From contig NZ_VZRB01000028.1 of NCBI RefSeq assembly GCF_008806595.1, forward strand, positions 50,203 to 114,202: a DNA stretch of 64,000 bases, read 5' to 3'. This stretch comes from Streptomyces luteolifulvus. Lineage in GTDB: Bacteria; Actinomycetota; Actinomycetes; Streptomycetales; Streptomycetaceae. Positions 46,220-53,738 of the stretch are shown one piece after another; position 1 is the first letter of the stretch; the number at the start of each line of letters is the position of its first letter. Both the position numbers and the translations under genes were made by a program. The notes under the pieces were generated by a model that ran no database searches, was not told the DNA's origin, and was given only the letters and a program-made list of their open reading frames with translations.

Positions 46220-47599
46220 TTGATGCTCCTATTTCTCGTCAAGCGGCTTGGAGCCGGTTGCGGTAGGCGTGGGCGAGGTCGTCGTCTCGGCGGATCCCGC
46301 GTTCGAGGGTGGAGATGGTGGCCGGCCAGACTCCGAGGTGCTGGGCGGCAGCGGTGAGGGTGAGGTTCTTGGACTGACGCAGGAGTCGCAGGTCGGCGAT
46401 GCCGGGGACGGCGACTGCGGTGGTCAGACAGCGGAACATCTCGCGGGCGATGGCCCGTTTCAGGAGCCGGATGATCTCTCTCTTCGTCCGGCCGGCGGCG
46501 GTCTGCCGTGCCACGTACTCGCGGGTGCGGGAGTCGCTGGACATGCGGACCAGAGCGACGCGGTAGAGGGCCGCGTTGGCGGCCCGGTCGCCGCCGCGTG
46601 AGAGGCGGTGACGGTTGCTCCGGCCGCTGGAGGCGGGGACCGGTGCGGCTCCGCAGAGAGCGGCGAAGGAAGCCTCGGTCCGCATGCGTTCGGGATTGCC
46701 TCCGGCGGTGACCAGCAGCTGGGCCGCGGTGTCGGGACCGACTCCGCGGGCAGCCCGCAGGCCGGGGTTGTGGACGCTCACCACGCTGTCCAGGGCCTTG
46801 ACCAGGGCCTGGTGCTCGGCGGTCAGCTCCTTGACGCGTCGGGCGAGGCTCTTCAGCGCGGTGAGGACCGCGGTGTGGACCGCGTCACCGGCTGGACGCA
46901 GCCGGGCCAGGGCGTCGGTGCGGTCCGTTCCTTTGAGGCGGCCGTACTTGGCCCGGACGGTCTCGGGAGCGGTGATGAGGATGCTGCCGATCTGGTTCAG
47001 GGTGGCGGTGCGGGCCTTCACCGCGGAGCGGGCGGCGTTGTGCAGGGCGCGTATGCCGGCGACGGTGTCGTCCTTGGGGGCGCTGGAGGCCCGTCCGGAC
47101 AGGGCGGCGCGGGCGGCGGCGTAGGCGTCGATGGGGTCGGACTTGCCGATGCGGCGGCGTTCGGCCCGGTCGGGCCGGTTGACCTCGACGACGTACTGCC
47201 CGTGTGAGATCGCGGAGCGGGTGAAGCCGGCTCCGTAGGAGGAGGTGCCTTCCACGCCCTCACGTGGCGGTGTGCGTTCAGGAAGGCCAGGGCCGCGGCG
47301 TATCCGGCGGCGGCGGCGGTGAACTCGGCATCCGCCAGGTGGCCGCCGCTGTCGCTGATGACCGCGACGTGGACGGTGTCGGCATGGGAGGGCCTTCCTT
47401 GCCGGAGGTGGGCACCGGCCGGGTGGCGCAGACAGGACATCGAAGGGGCTTCTGACCAAGCTCCTATCAGGTCATGTTCCGCCCGGCCGGAGCCATGAGA
47501 ACAGATCCCGGCGGCCGGACAGACCAACAGGAAGACAGCCCAGCAGGACGTCAGTCAGTGCCCGAGCCACGGCCACCGGAACCTGAGTATCAGCATCAA
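46220..47599 (-). mobile_element. Decayed IS110-family insertion sequence
   Basis: The element lies between the acetyltransferase and a YcaQ-like gene and contains a broken IS110 transposase. TTGATGCT at 46220-46227 and AGCATCAA at 47592-47599 form an eight-base inverted match that would bound about 1.38 kb, a normal size for the family. IS110 elements often lack clear terminal repeats, so these limits are tentative. The stretch upstream of the transposase (47460-47599) is where an IS110 bridge RNA would be encoded. Confidence 0.6.
46239..47459 (-). pseudogene. IS110-family transposase, frameshifted
   Basis: The frame at 46239-47459 carries the E of VEGTSSYGAG, the KSDPIDAYAAARAAL acidic pair and the C-terminal transposase_20 domain with the catalytic-Ser-like PASSGRSNRHRLSRGG. 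Its first ~67 codons have no sense. The missing N-terminal part (HADTVHVAVISDSGGHLADAEF..ALAFLNAH) is read in another frame around 47260-47415, so an indel near 47258 separates the two halves. The first catalytic Asp region also looks damaged. A C-terminal XRE-like helix-turn-helix (LTLTAAAQHLGVWPATISTLERG) is fused, as in several Streptomyces IS110 members. Probably inactive unless frameshifting occurs. Confidence 0.85.
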
Positions 47600-47628
47600 T
47601 GTCAGTGCCACCGCCTATCGTGCGGACC

Positions 47629-48831
47629 ATGACGACCCCGCGCCCAGCCACCACCCTCTCCGCCACCGAGGCCCGCCGTATCGCCCTGCGCGCACAGGGC
47701 TTCCTCGGTGCCCCCGACCGCCGGGCGGGCGTCCGCGGCATCCTGCGGCACCTGGGCGCGGTCCAGCTCGACACCATCTCGGTCCTCGCCCGTTCCCACG
47801 AGCTCATCCCGTACGCCCGCCTGGGCGCCGTGGGCCGCAAGACCGTCGAGGCCGCCTACTGGGGCACCGGCGCCACCGGTGCGCCCACGGCGCAGCAGCC
47901 CCACGCCTTCGAGTACTGGTCGCACGCCGCGTGCATCCTCCCCATCGAGGAATGGCCCCACTTCGCCTTCCGCCGGCGCGCCTACCGCGACCGCCCGCAC
48001 TGGAACCACGATCTGCCGGACGGCACCTACGACCAGGTCATCAAGCAGCTCCGTGCCGAAGGCCCTCTCACGGCCACCGAGTTGGGCGGCGCCAAGCGCA
48101 CCAGCGAGTGGTGGGACTGGTCCGGTGCGAAGGTCGCGGTGGAGCGCGCCCTGATGCACGGCGAGGTGGTGTGCGTCGAGCGCCGCGGCTGGAAGCGTGT
48201 GTACGACCTCGCCGAGCGCGCCGTCCCGCAGACACTGCTGCACGACGATCTGGACGACACCGAGTGCCTGCGCCGCCTGGTGCGGCTGGCGGGCGAGTCC
48301 CTGGGCGTCGGCACGCGCGCGGACATAGCCGACTACCACCGTCTCAAGGGCGAACAGTTCGACGCGGTGATCGCCGACTCCGGTCTGGTCCCGGTCACGG
48401 TCGAGGGCTGGGACAAGCCGGCCTGGGCCGACCCCGCGGCCCTGGAAACGGCCCCGCGCGGCCGCCACCGCATCACGCTGCTGTCCCCCTTCGACTCCCT
48501 GATCTGGGAGCGGGCCCGCACGGAGCGCATCTTCGGCTTCACGCACCGCCTGGAGGCCTACGTCCCCAAGCCGAAGCGCGTGTACGGCTACTTCGCGATG
48601 CCGCTGCTGGCCGGTGGCCGACTGGTCGGCCGGGTGGACCCGGCTCGCGAGGGCCGCACCTTGGTGGCCAGGCAGGTCACCCTGGAGGGCCCGAAGGCGG
48701 TCCAGCCGGCGGCCCAGGCCCTGGTGGAGGCGGCGAGCTGGGTGGACTGCACGAACGTACGCGTGGAACGGGTGGACGCCCCCGGACTGCGCGAGCCGCT
48801 CACCCGGGAGCTCAGCCGCATCCTCGGCTGA
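47629..48831 (+). CDS. Winged-helix DNA glycosylase-like protein (YcaQ/AlkX, HTH_42 family)
   Basis: This 400-residue protein of the HTH_42/YcaQ superfamily shows LGAVQLDTISVLARSHELIPYARLG, containing the Q-L-D motif of the AlkX branch of monofunctional DNA glycosylases. WWDWSGAKVAVERAL lies in the middle and LLSPFDSLIWERARTERIFGFTHRLEAYVP near the C-terminus. AlkX/AlkZ-type enzymes unhook interstrand crosslinks or excise bulky alkylated bases. That activity is inferred from family; it has not been shown for this protein. The ATG at 47629 is preferred over the one at 47599, which lies within the IS end. Confidence 0.85.
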   Translation: MTTPRPATTLSATEARRIALRAQGFLGAPDRRAGVRGILRHLGAVQLDTISVLARSHELIPYARLGAVGRKTVEAAYWGTGATGAPTAQQPHAFEYWSHAACILPIEEWPHFAFRRRAYRDRPHWNHDLPDGTYDQVIKQLRAEGPLTATELGGAKRTSEWWDWSGAKVAVERALMHGEVVCVERRGWKRVYDLAERAVPQTLLHDDLDDTECLRRLVRLAGESLGVGTRADIADYHRLKGEQFDAVIADSGLVPVTVEGWDKPAWADPAALETAPRGRHRITLLSPFDSLIWERARTERIFGFTHRLEAYVPKPKRVYGYFAMPLLAGGRLVGRVDPAREGRTLVARQVTLEGPKAVQPAAQALVEAASWVDCTNVRVERVDAPGLREPLTRELSRILG

Positions 48832-48852
48832 GCGTCACCGGATCTCCGGGCG

Positions 48853-49590
48853 TCACCGGATCTCGAGGATCTTCTCCCGCATCGCGTAGACCACCGCCTC
48901 CATCCTGGAGTGCAGCTGCAGCTTCTCCAGGATGTTGCGGACGTGGTTCTTCACCGTGTTCTCGGAGATGAACAACTCCTTGGCGATGTCCCGGTTGTTC
49001 ATCCCCGTGGCCACGAGCTTGAGGACCTCCAGCTCACGGTCCGTGAGCCGGGGGGCGGGCACCAGACGGCGTTCGTCCGTGCGCTGGATCATCGACTTGA
49101 ACTCGGTGAGCAGCTTCGAGGCCATGGACGGGCTGATCTGCGACTGCCCGTCGGCGACCGCGCGAATGGCGGTGGCGACCTCGTCCGTCGAGATCTCCTT
49201 GAGGAGATACCCGGTCGCGCCGGCCTTGATCGCGTCGTAGAGATCGGCCTCTTCGTCGCTGATCGTCAGCATGATGATCTTGGCGCTGGGGGCGACCTCC
49301 TTGATGGAGGTGCACGCCTCGATCCCGCCCCGCTTGGGCATCCGCACGTCCATCAGCACGATGTCCGGCAGCAGGTCGGCGGCTTTGTCGACGGCCTCGG
49401 CGCCGTCGCCCGCCTCCCCGACCACCTGGATGTCCTCCTCGGCCGCGAGCACGATCTCCAGGCCCCGGCGGAAGAGCGCGTGGTCGTCCACGACAAGGAC
49501 ACGGATCGGTTCCTTGCGTGGAGAGCCCTCGTCCGGGCCCGGGCCGACGACGCCGTCGGCGTCCCGCATCGGTCCGAAGCTGTCCGCCAT
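48853..49590 (-). CDS. NarL/LuxR-type response regulator, orphan
   Basis: The 245-residue protein has a receiver domain (VLVVDDHALFRRGLEI, phospho-acceptor Asp in IVLMDVRMPKRGG, and the Lys of YLLKEI) and a C-terminal LuxR-type helix-turn-helix (LTDRELEVLKLVATGMNNRDIAKELFISENTVKNHV). No histidine kinase gene is adjacent, so it is an orphan. The ATG at 49590 adds a Gly/Asp-rich N-terminal lead of about 28 residues. From memory, an orphan regulator at this site is conserved near hpf in Streptomyces. Confidence 0.92.
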   Translation of the reverse strand: MADSFGPMRDADGVVGPGPDEGSPRKEPIRVLVVDDHALFRRGLEIVLAAEEDIQVVGEAGDGAEAVDKAADLLPDIVLMDVRMPKRGGIEACTSIKEVAPSAKIIMLTISDEEADLYDAIKAGATGYLLKEISTDEVATAIRAVADGQSQISPSMASKLLTEFKSMIQRTDERRLVPAPRLTDRELEVLKLVATGMNNRDIAKELFISENTVKNHVRNILEKLQLHSRMEAVVYAMREKILEIR

Positions 49591-49734
49591 CGTTCCTCCC
49601 CCTGAGGCTGTGGCCTGTGGTCCTGTGCCATCGCCAACCCAAGGCAACGGCCCACCGGTTGGGCCGGTGCGGCCATGATTCCATGCCCGGACGACACTGA
49701 GGTGACAGAGCGGGGCGCGAAGAGGTCGCACACC

Positions 49735-49771
49735 GGTGCCCCTGGGGGCGCACACGCGCTCCAGGGGCACC
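49735..49771 (-). terminator. hpf terminator
   Basis: Eleven-base perfect arms (GGTGCCCCTGG and its complement) enclose a 15-base loop just downstream of hpf. Confidence 0.65.
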
Positions 49772-49793
49772 TCTCAACTGTCAGCCTCGCGGC

Positions 49794-50486
49794 TCATCCG
49801 CCCAGCGTGCCGCCCGCCGCGGGAGCCTGCGCCTGGGTGACCATCGGGTCCGTGCTGAGGTGGATGACGCCGTAGTCGTAGGCGTGCCGTCGGTAGACGA
49901 CACTCGGTTCCTTCGTCTCGGAGTCGACGAAGAGATAGAAGTCATGTCCGACCAGTTCCATTTCGTAGAGGGCCTGGTCGAGCGTCATCGGGGAGGCGAC
50001 GTGGGTCTTCTCGCGAACGACGAGGGGGCCTTCGCCCTTCACCTCGAGCGAACCGATCTTCTTGGTGGGCACGCCGTCCGGCTCTTCCTCGTGGACCGTG
50101 GACCCGTTGCCGTTGAGCGTCGCCGCGCCCGGAACGTGGTCGGGAACCTCGGCCGCCGTGAGCCGGCGTGCGCCTCGGCGTGAGAAACGCTTGTCGTGCT
50201 GCTTGCGCAGCCGGGCGTCCAGTTTTTCCGCGGCCAGATCGAGTGCCGCGTACGGATCGCTGGCCGCTGCCTCCGCCCGGATCACCGGACCACGAGAGCG
50301 GAGCGTGATCTCCACTCGGTCGCAACGGTCGGCCTGACGGGGGTTGGGCTCCTTGGACACCTCGACGTCGAGGCTGATCACCTTGGCATCGAGCCTCTGG
50401 ATCTTCTCCAGCTTCAGCTTCTCGGCCACGTGCTTGCGGAACCGCTCGGGCACCTCGGTCTTGCGGCCCTTGACGACGATGTCCAC
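49794..50486 (-). CDS. hpf: Long ribosome hibernation promoting factor
   Basis: The 230-residue long-type HPF has an N-terminal S30AE domain (VDIVVKGRKTEVPERFRKHVAEKL) that enters the 30S decoding site. A linker follows, then a C-terminal dimerisation domain (MTLDQALYEMELVGHDFYLFVDSET) that joins two ribosomes into 100S particles during dormancy. The GTG at 50486 matches the S30AE start; the open frame upstream of it has no resemblance. It is likely stress-induced, though no sigma-factor box is obvious. The LuxR-type regulator gene lies downstream. Confidence 0.94.
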   Translation of the reverse strand: MDIVVKGRKTEVPERFRKHVAEKLKLEKIQRLDAKVISLDVEVSKEPNPRQADRCDRVEITLRSRGPVIRAEAAASDPYAALDLAAEKLDARLRKQHDKRFSRRGARRLTAAEVPDHVPGAATLNGNGSTVHEEEPDGVPTKKIGSLEVKGEGPLVVREKTHVASPMTLDQALYEMELVGHDFYLFVDSETKEPSVVYRRHAYDYGVIHLSTDPMVTQAQAPAAGGTLGG

Positions 50487-50798
50487 GCAGAACTCCGTTC
50501 CCGGATCACTCCGCTTCGGCGGCGGAGCATCTCCCTTTTGCACCAGGCTCCGGTGAGCCCCGGAACCTCCGGACTCGGTGACTCCCACCTCCTCCCCCGA
50601 GGGCAAGATCTCCACTCCACCGACGCGGGTGACAGTGAAAAACCCGCGACACGGCATTCGGTACGAGAGGGGTGGCCTGCGCCTTTCTCTCACAACCGAA
50701 CATATCTCGCCCGGACGGATGTCGTCACCCTCTACCGCGGCGTACCTCCGTTCAGGTGAATTGACCCTCTCATTACCTGCAACGATGCAGGTTCGCAG
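50487..50798. other. hpf promoter region
   Basis: This region separates the hpf start from the comF stop. It must hold the hpf promoter on the minus strand. The A/T-richer patch 50695-50770 is the likeliest part. ACCTGCA-ACGA-TGCAGGT at 50775-50792 forms a small hairpin just after comF and may be its terminator. Confidence 0.45.
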
Positions 50799-51752
50799 TC
50801 AGTTCCGATTCATTTCGAAGGAATCCGGGGTTGCCGCGACCACGGCCGCGCAGATCTGGTCATGGGCACGGTCAACGCCCGCCCTTTCCGGCTCTTCCCG
50901 CATCGATCCTCTCGATCCCCCGATCGGTTCCCTCCGTCGCACCTGTTGCGTCCGTTGCATCCGCTGCATCCGTTGCATCCGTTGCACCCGTTCCTCAGTG
51001 CTTTCCCGAGTTGCCGCCGCATACACGAGCGGTTCCACGCCGATATACGCGGCCTCTGCCGCCCTCGCCGCCCGCACGGCACGCGCCGCCTCCGCAAGGG
51101 ACGCGCCGGTCGTCATCAAGTCGTCGACGAGCACCACCGGCCCGCCGAAAAGCAGCCGGGCCCCGGCCGGAGCCACCGCCAGCGCGCCGGCGAGATTGTC
51201 CAGCCGCTGCCGGGAGTTGAGCCCCGACTGGTCGGCCACGGTCCGCCTCTGCCGCAGCACCGCGGCCACCCGGGCCGGTGTCCCGCTCCGCCGCAGCTCC
51301 CCCGCCGCCGCGAGCGCGATCCGCCGCGCCGGATCATGCCCGCGTGCCCGGACCGCCCCGCGCGAGGACGGCACCGGAACCAGCAGCACAGCGCCCCCAC
51401 CCGGCGTGCGAGTCTCCGGCGGCCCCGTCCGCAGGCACCCGTCGGCCCTCGCCAGAGCCTCCCGTACGCCCACGCCCACAGCCCCCGCCAGAGCCGCTCC
51501 GAGGGGTGCCGCGAGCGCCAGCGCGCCCCGCTCCTTGTGCGCCAGCAGCACCGCCCGCACCGCGTCCGCGTACCGGGCGGCCGCGTGCACGACCGGCAGC
51601 CCGGGCGGCTGCGGCACCGGCCGCACCCGGCAGGGCGCGGCCCCGCTCAGCGCGTCACGGCACTCCGGGCAGAGCACCGTGCGCGGCCTCCCGCAGCCTC
51701 CGCACTCGGCCGGCAGCACCAGGTCGGTGAGGTCCTGCCACCACCCCCGCAT
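50799..51752 (-). CDS. comF: ComF-family phosphoribosyltransferase-like protein
   Basis: The 317-residue protein has an N-terminal zinc-ribbon-like CGGCGRP...CPEC pair (about 18-31) and a phosphoribosyltransferase domain ending in VVLVDDLMTTGASL, the PRPP-binding loop. In competent bacteria ComF takes part in DNA uptake or processing; the role in Streptomyces is unclear. The C-terminal ~70 residues extend beyond the usual end and include a Gln-Arg-Met repeat (RMQRMQRMQRTQQ) encoded by a 9-bp tandem repeat. The ATG at 51752 begins MRGWWQDLTDLVLPAEC. Confidence 0.88.
   Translation of the reverse strand: MRGWWQDLTDLVLPAECGGCGRPRTVLCPECRDALSGAAPCRVRPVPQPPGLPVVHAAARYADAVRAVLLAHKERGALALAAPLGAALAGAVGVGVREALARADGCLRTGPPETRTPGGGAVLLVPVPSSRGAVRARGHDPARRIALAAAGELRRSGTPARVAAVLRQRRTVADQSGLNSRQRLDNLAGALAVAPAGARLLFGGPVVLVDDLMTTGASLAEAARAVRAARAAEAAYIGVEPLVYAAATRESTEERVQRMQRMQRMQRTQQVRRREPIGGSRGSMREEPERAGVDRAHDQICAAVVAATPDSFEMNRN
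50945..50989 (+). repeat. 9-bp tandem repeat inside comF
   Basis: Five units of a GTTGCATCC-like 9-mer run from 50945 to 50989 with one-base variations. The unit keeps the comF frame, so unit-number changes would lengthen or shorten the protein without breaking it. Confidence 0.85.
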
Positions 51753-51792
51753 GCCCACCACTGTGCCAAGGCCCGCCGGGACGGGCCACCCC

Positions 51793-51815
51793 TGTGGACA
51801 ACTGCCTGTGGACAA
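51793..51815. promoter_or_regulatory. Two DnaA-box-like sequences upstream of comF
   Basis: TGTGGACAA occurs at 51793-51801 and 51807-51815, 14 bases apart. It is the exact complement of the Streptomyces-type DnaA box TTGTCCACA. Both lie within 65 bases upstream of the comF start on the minus strand. Confidence 0.55.
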
Positions 51816-51837
51816 CCGGCCAGGGGTCGCCCCACGC

Positions 51838-51915
51838 CGCAGCTCACCCCCGTACGGCGCGCAACTCACCTCGACCGGACCGCAGCTCACCCCCGACCGG
51901 ACCGCAGCTCACCCC
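51838..51915. repeat. CGCAGCTCACCCC repeats between lpqB and comF
   Basis: CGCAGCTCACCCC occurs at 51838, 51881 and 51903, with a related GCGCAACTCACC between. The last two units also share CGACCGGAC before them, giving a 22-base period. The last copy runs into the lpqB stop. Confidence 0.65.
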
Positions 51916-53738
51916 GGATAGACCGGCGCCGTCCCCTTGGTGACCACCTGCTGCCACTGCGCCCCGGACGGCAGCCGGACGATGCCGTCCTCCGAGTACG
52001 CCACCAGCGGCACCTCGTCGCCCTCGGACGCGGCGATCTCGTTCACCCCGGTCAGGGCCGCGGGCGCGGGCGCGTCCGGCGTGGAGCCGTCGACCTGGAC
52101 GTACCGCAGCTGTTCCACGCCACCTGGCTCGCGCCCGACCACCACGAGCCGGCTGTCACCGGCCCACGACATGGCCGTGACCTCTTCCAACCCCGGGGTG
52201 ACGGAACGCAGTTGCTGGACCGAGACGGTCTGCCGCTCCCCGCTCCTCAGCTCGCGCTGGATCCGTCCGACGAGCAGGGACCCCTTGCCGTCCTTCTCCA
52301 CGACGAGCGCGATCCGCACACCGTCGGCAGCGACCCGGACGGCTTTGATGCGTCCGTCGAGGCCGGAAGCCTTCACCTGCAGCGGCTCGCCCTTGCCCTG
52401 CTCCAGCAGGAGCAGCCGCGGGCTGTCGGGATTCCGGTCGGCCACCCACAGGTCGCCCTGCGAGTCCCAGCTGGGCGCGGTGAGCCGGTCGTTCTCCGTC
52501 TTGCCCTCGCTGACCAGCACGGGTTCACCGAGCGAACTGCCCGACACCATCGACGCGACGTACAACGCCTTGCCGTCCATGCCCACTCCGGCCGCGGTCT
52601 GCTCGTTGCGCGAGACCGCCCCCGAGCGCAGCGTCTTGTCGCCTTCGCCCAGCGGCCCCGGCACCGCGTCGGGCCGCGTGCCGTTGCTTTCGGCACCGAT
52701 CCGCACGAGCCGGTGCTCACCGTCGACGAAGTACAGGTAGCTCGGCAGTTTCGCCGAGCCGCGCGCGGCGACGGTGACGGCCCGGTCGGTGAGCGAGCAC
52801 AGCTGCGCCCCGTCCGCCCGCAGTTCCACCTCGTCCACCGCGGGAGTGACGGTCTGCAGGGTGAACAGAAGCTGGGCGGCCATCTCACTGCACTGGGCCG
52901 AACCGACCCGGGCAGCCTTGTCGTTCAACGGCACGGTGAGCTTGTTCTGGTCGTCGGGCGTCAGCGAGCTGACGCCCTTCCCCAGCGCCGTACCGGAGGG
53001 GAAGCTGGACCTGACCACCGGTCCGAGCCATTTCGTGGGCCCGTTGAGCACCGAGCGCACCACCTGCGTCACGGGGTCCACCATCCGGCGGACGTACACC
53101 GGATCGGCGACCGCCGCCGGTTCCGAGCCGGTCGCGCCCACCGTGTTCGCGGCGAAGTAGTACTTGTTGACGGACGCGTAGGTGCGCTGGAAGTCCGACT
53201 TGCCCATGACGACGCCCCGCGGCAGCGAGTCGATGCGCCACTGCTGGGTCTTCTTGTCCCGTGTGAGGTGCAACGACTGGCTGTAGAGGCCCGCGGCGGG
53301 CGTGTACGACTGCTGTGCGTCCACGGTGGCGACGCGGGTGCCGGTCAGCGCGTACGAGACGTCGTCGGCGTCCTCCTGGCCGCCGGACCGCGTCGCCTCG
53401 GCGTCGGGCCCGTCCTCGAGCACCGTGGTGGACCACTCCGGCGTCCATTTCTTGGCGGCAGAAGGGGTCAGATACTTGCGCGCGGTCTCGTAGTGCGGAT
53501 CGTCACTGGTCAGCGCCTCCAGGAAACCCTGCACGATCTCCGGGGGCTGGGCGTCGTCCGCGGGCGGCACGGCGAAGACCCGCACCTGCGTGTCCTGGCG
53601 CGGTGTGGACTCGACGCCGCGCAGATCCCCGCTGTCGGGCATCGAGGCACATCCCGCCAGCAGTACGGCCCCGCAGGCGGCGTACGTCGCCGCGCGCACC
53701 GGTCCGCGCCGGGCGCCCCCCTCGCGGTCAGCGCCCAC
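51909..53738 (-). CDS. lpqB: Lipoprotein LpqB
   Basis: LpqB is the extracytoplasmic partner of the MtrAB two-component system in actinobacteria. The 609-residue product has a lipoprotein signal ending AGCAS (lipidated Cys30) and a GerMN-type domain (about 45-260, containing RTYASVNKYYF). A C-terminal LpqB beta-propeller-like region (about 300-600) has repeated LVVVGREPGG / LWVADRNPDS strand units. The GTG start at 53738 overlaps the mtrB end by 11 bases, so the operon order is mtrA-mtrB-lpqB. Confidence 0.95.
   Translation of the reverse strand: MGADREGGARRGPVRAATYAACGAVLLAGCASMPDSGDLRGVESTPRQDTQVRVFAVPPADDAQPPEIVQGFLEALTSDDPHYETARKYLTPSAAKKWTPEWSTTVLEDGPDAEATRSGGQEDADDVSYALTGTRVATVDAQQSYTPAAGLYSQSLHLTRDKKTQQWRIDSLPRGVVMGKSDFQRTYASVNKYYFAANTVGATGSEPAAVADPVYVRRMVDPVTQVVRSVLNGPTKWLGPVVRSSFPSGTALGKGVSSLTPDDQNKLTVPLNDKAARVGSAQCSEMAAQLLFTLQTVTPAVDEVELRADGAQLCSLTDRAVTVAARGSAKLPSYLYFVDGEHRLVRIGAESNGTRPDAVPGPLGEGDKTLRSGAVSRNEQTAAGVGMDGKALYVASMVSGSSLGEPVLVSEGKTENDRLTAPSWDSQGDLWVADRNPDSPRLLLLEQGKGEPLQVKASGLDGRIKAVRVAADGVRIALVVEKDGKGSLLVGRIQRELRSGERQTVSVQQLRSVTPGLEEVTAMSWAGDSRLVVVGREPGGVEQLRYVQVDGSTPDAPAPAALTGVNEIAASEGDEVPLVAYSEDGIVRLPSGAQWQQVVTKGTAPVYPG

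Noticed and set aside
46508..47207. Plus-strand open frames inside the IS110 element
   Set aside because: They are antisense to the transposase and lack any family resemblance.
50945..50989. A CRISPR array
   Set aside because: The repeat is only 9 bp, has no spacers and lies inside comF. No CRISPR array or cas gene is seen anywhere in the window.
51793..51815. A replication origin
   Set aside because: Only two DnaA boxes are seen, and none of dnaA, dnaN or the usual oriC neighbours are present.
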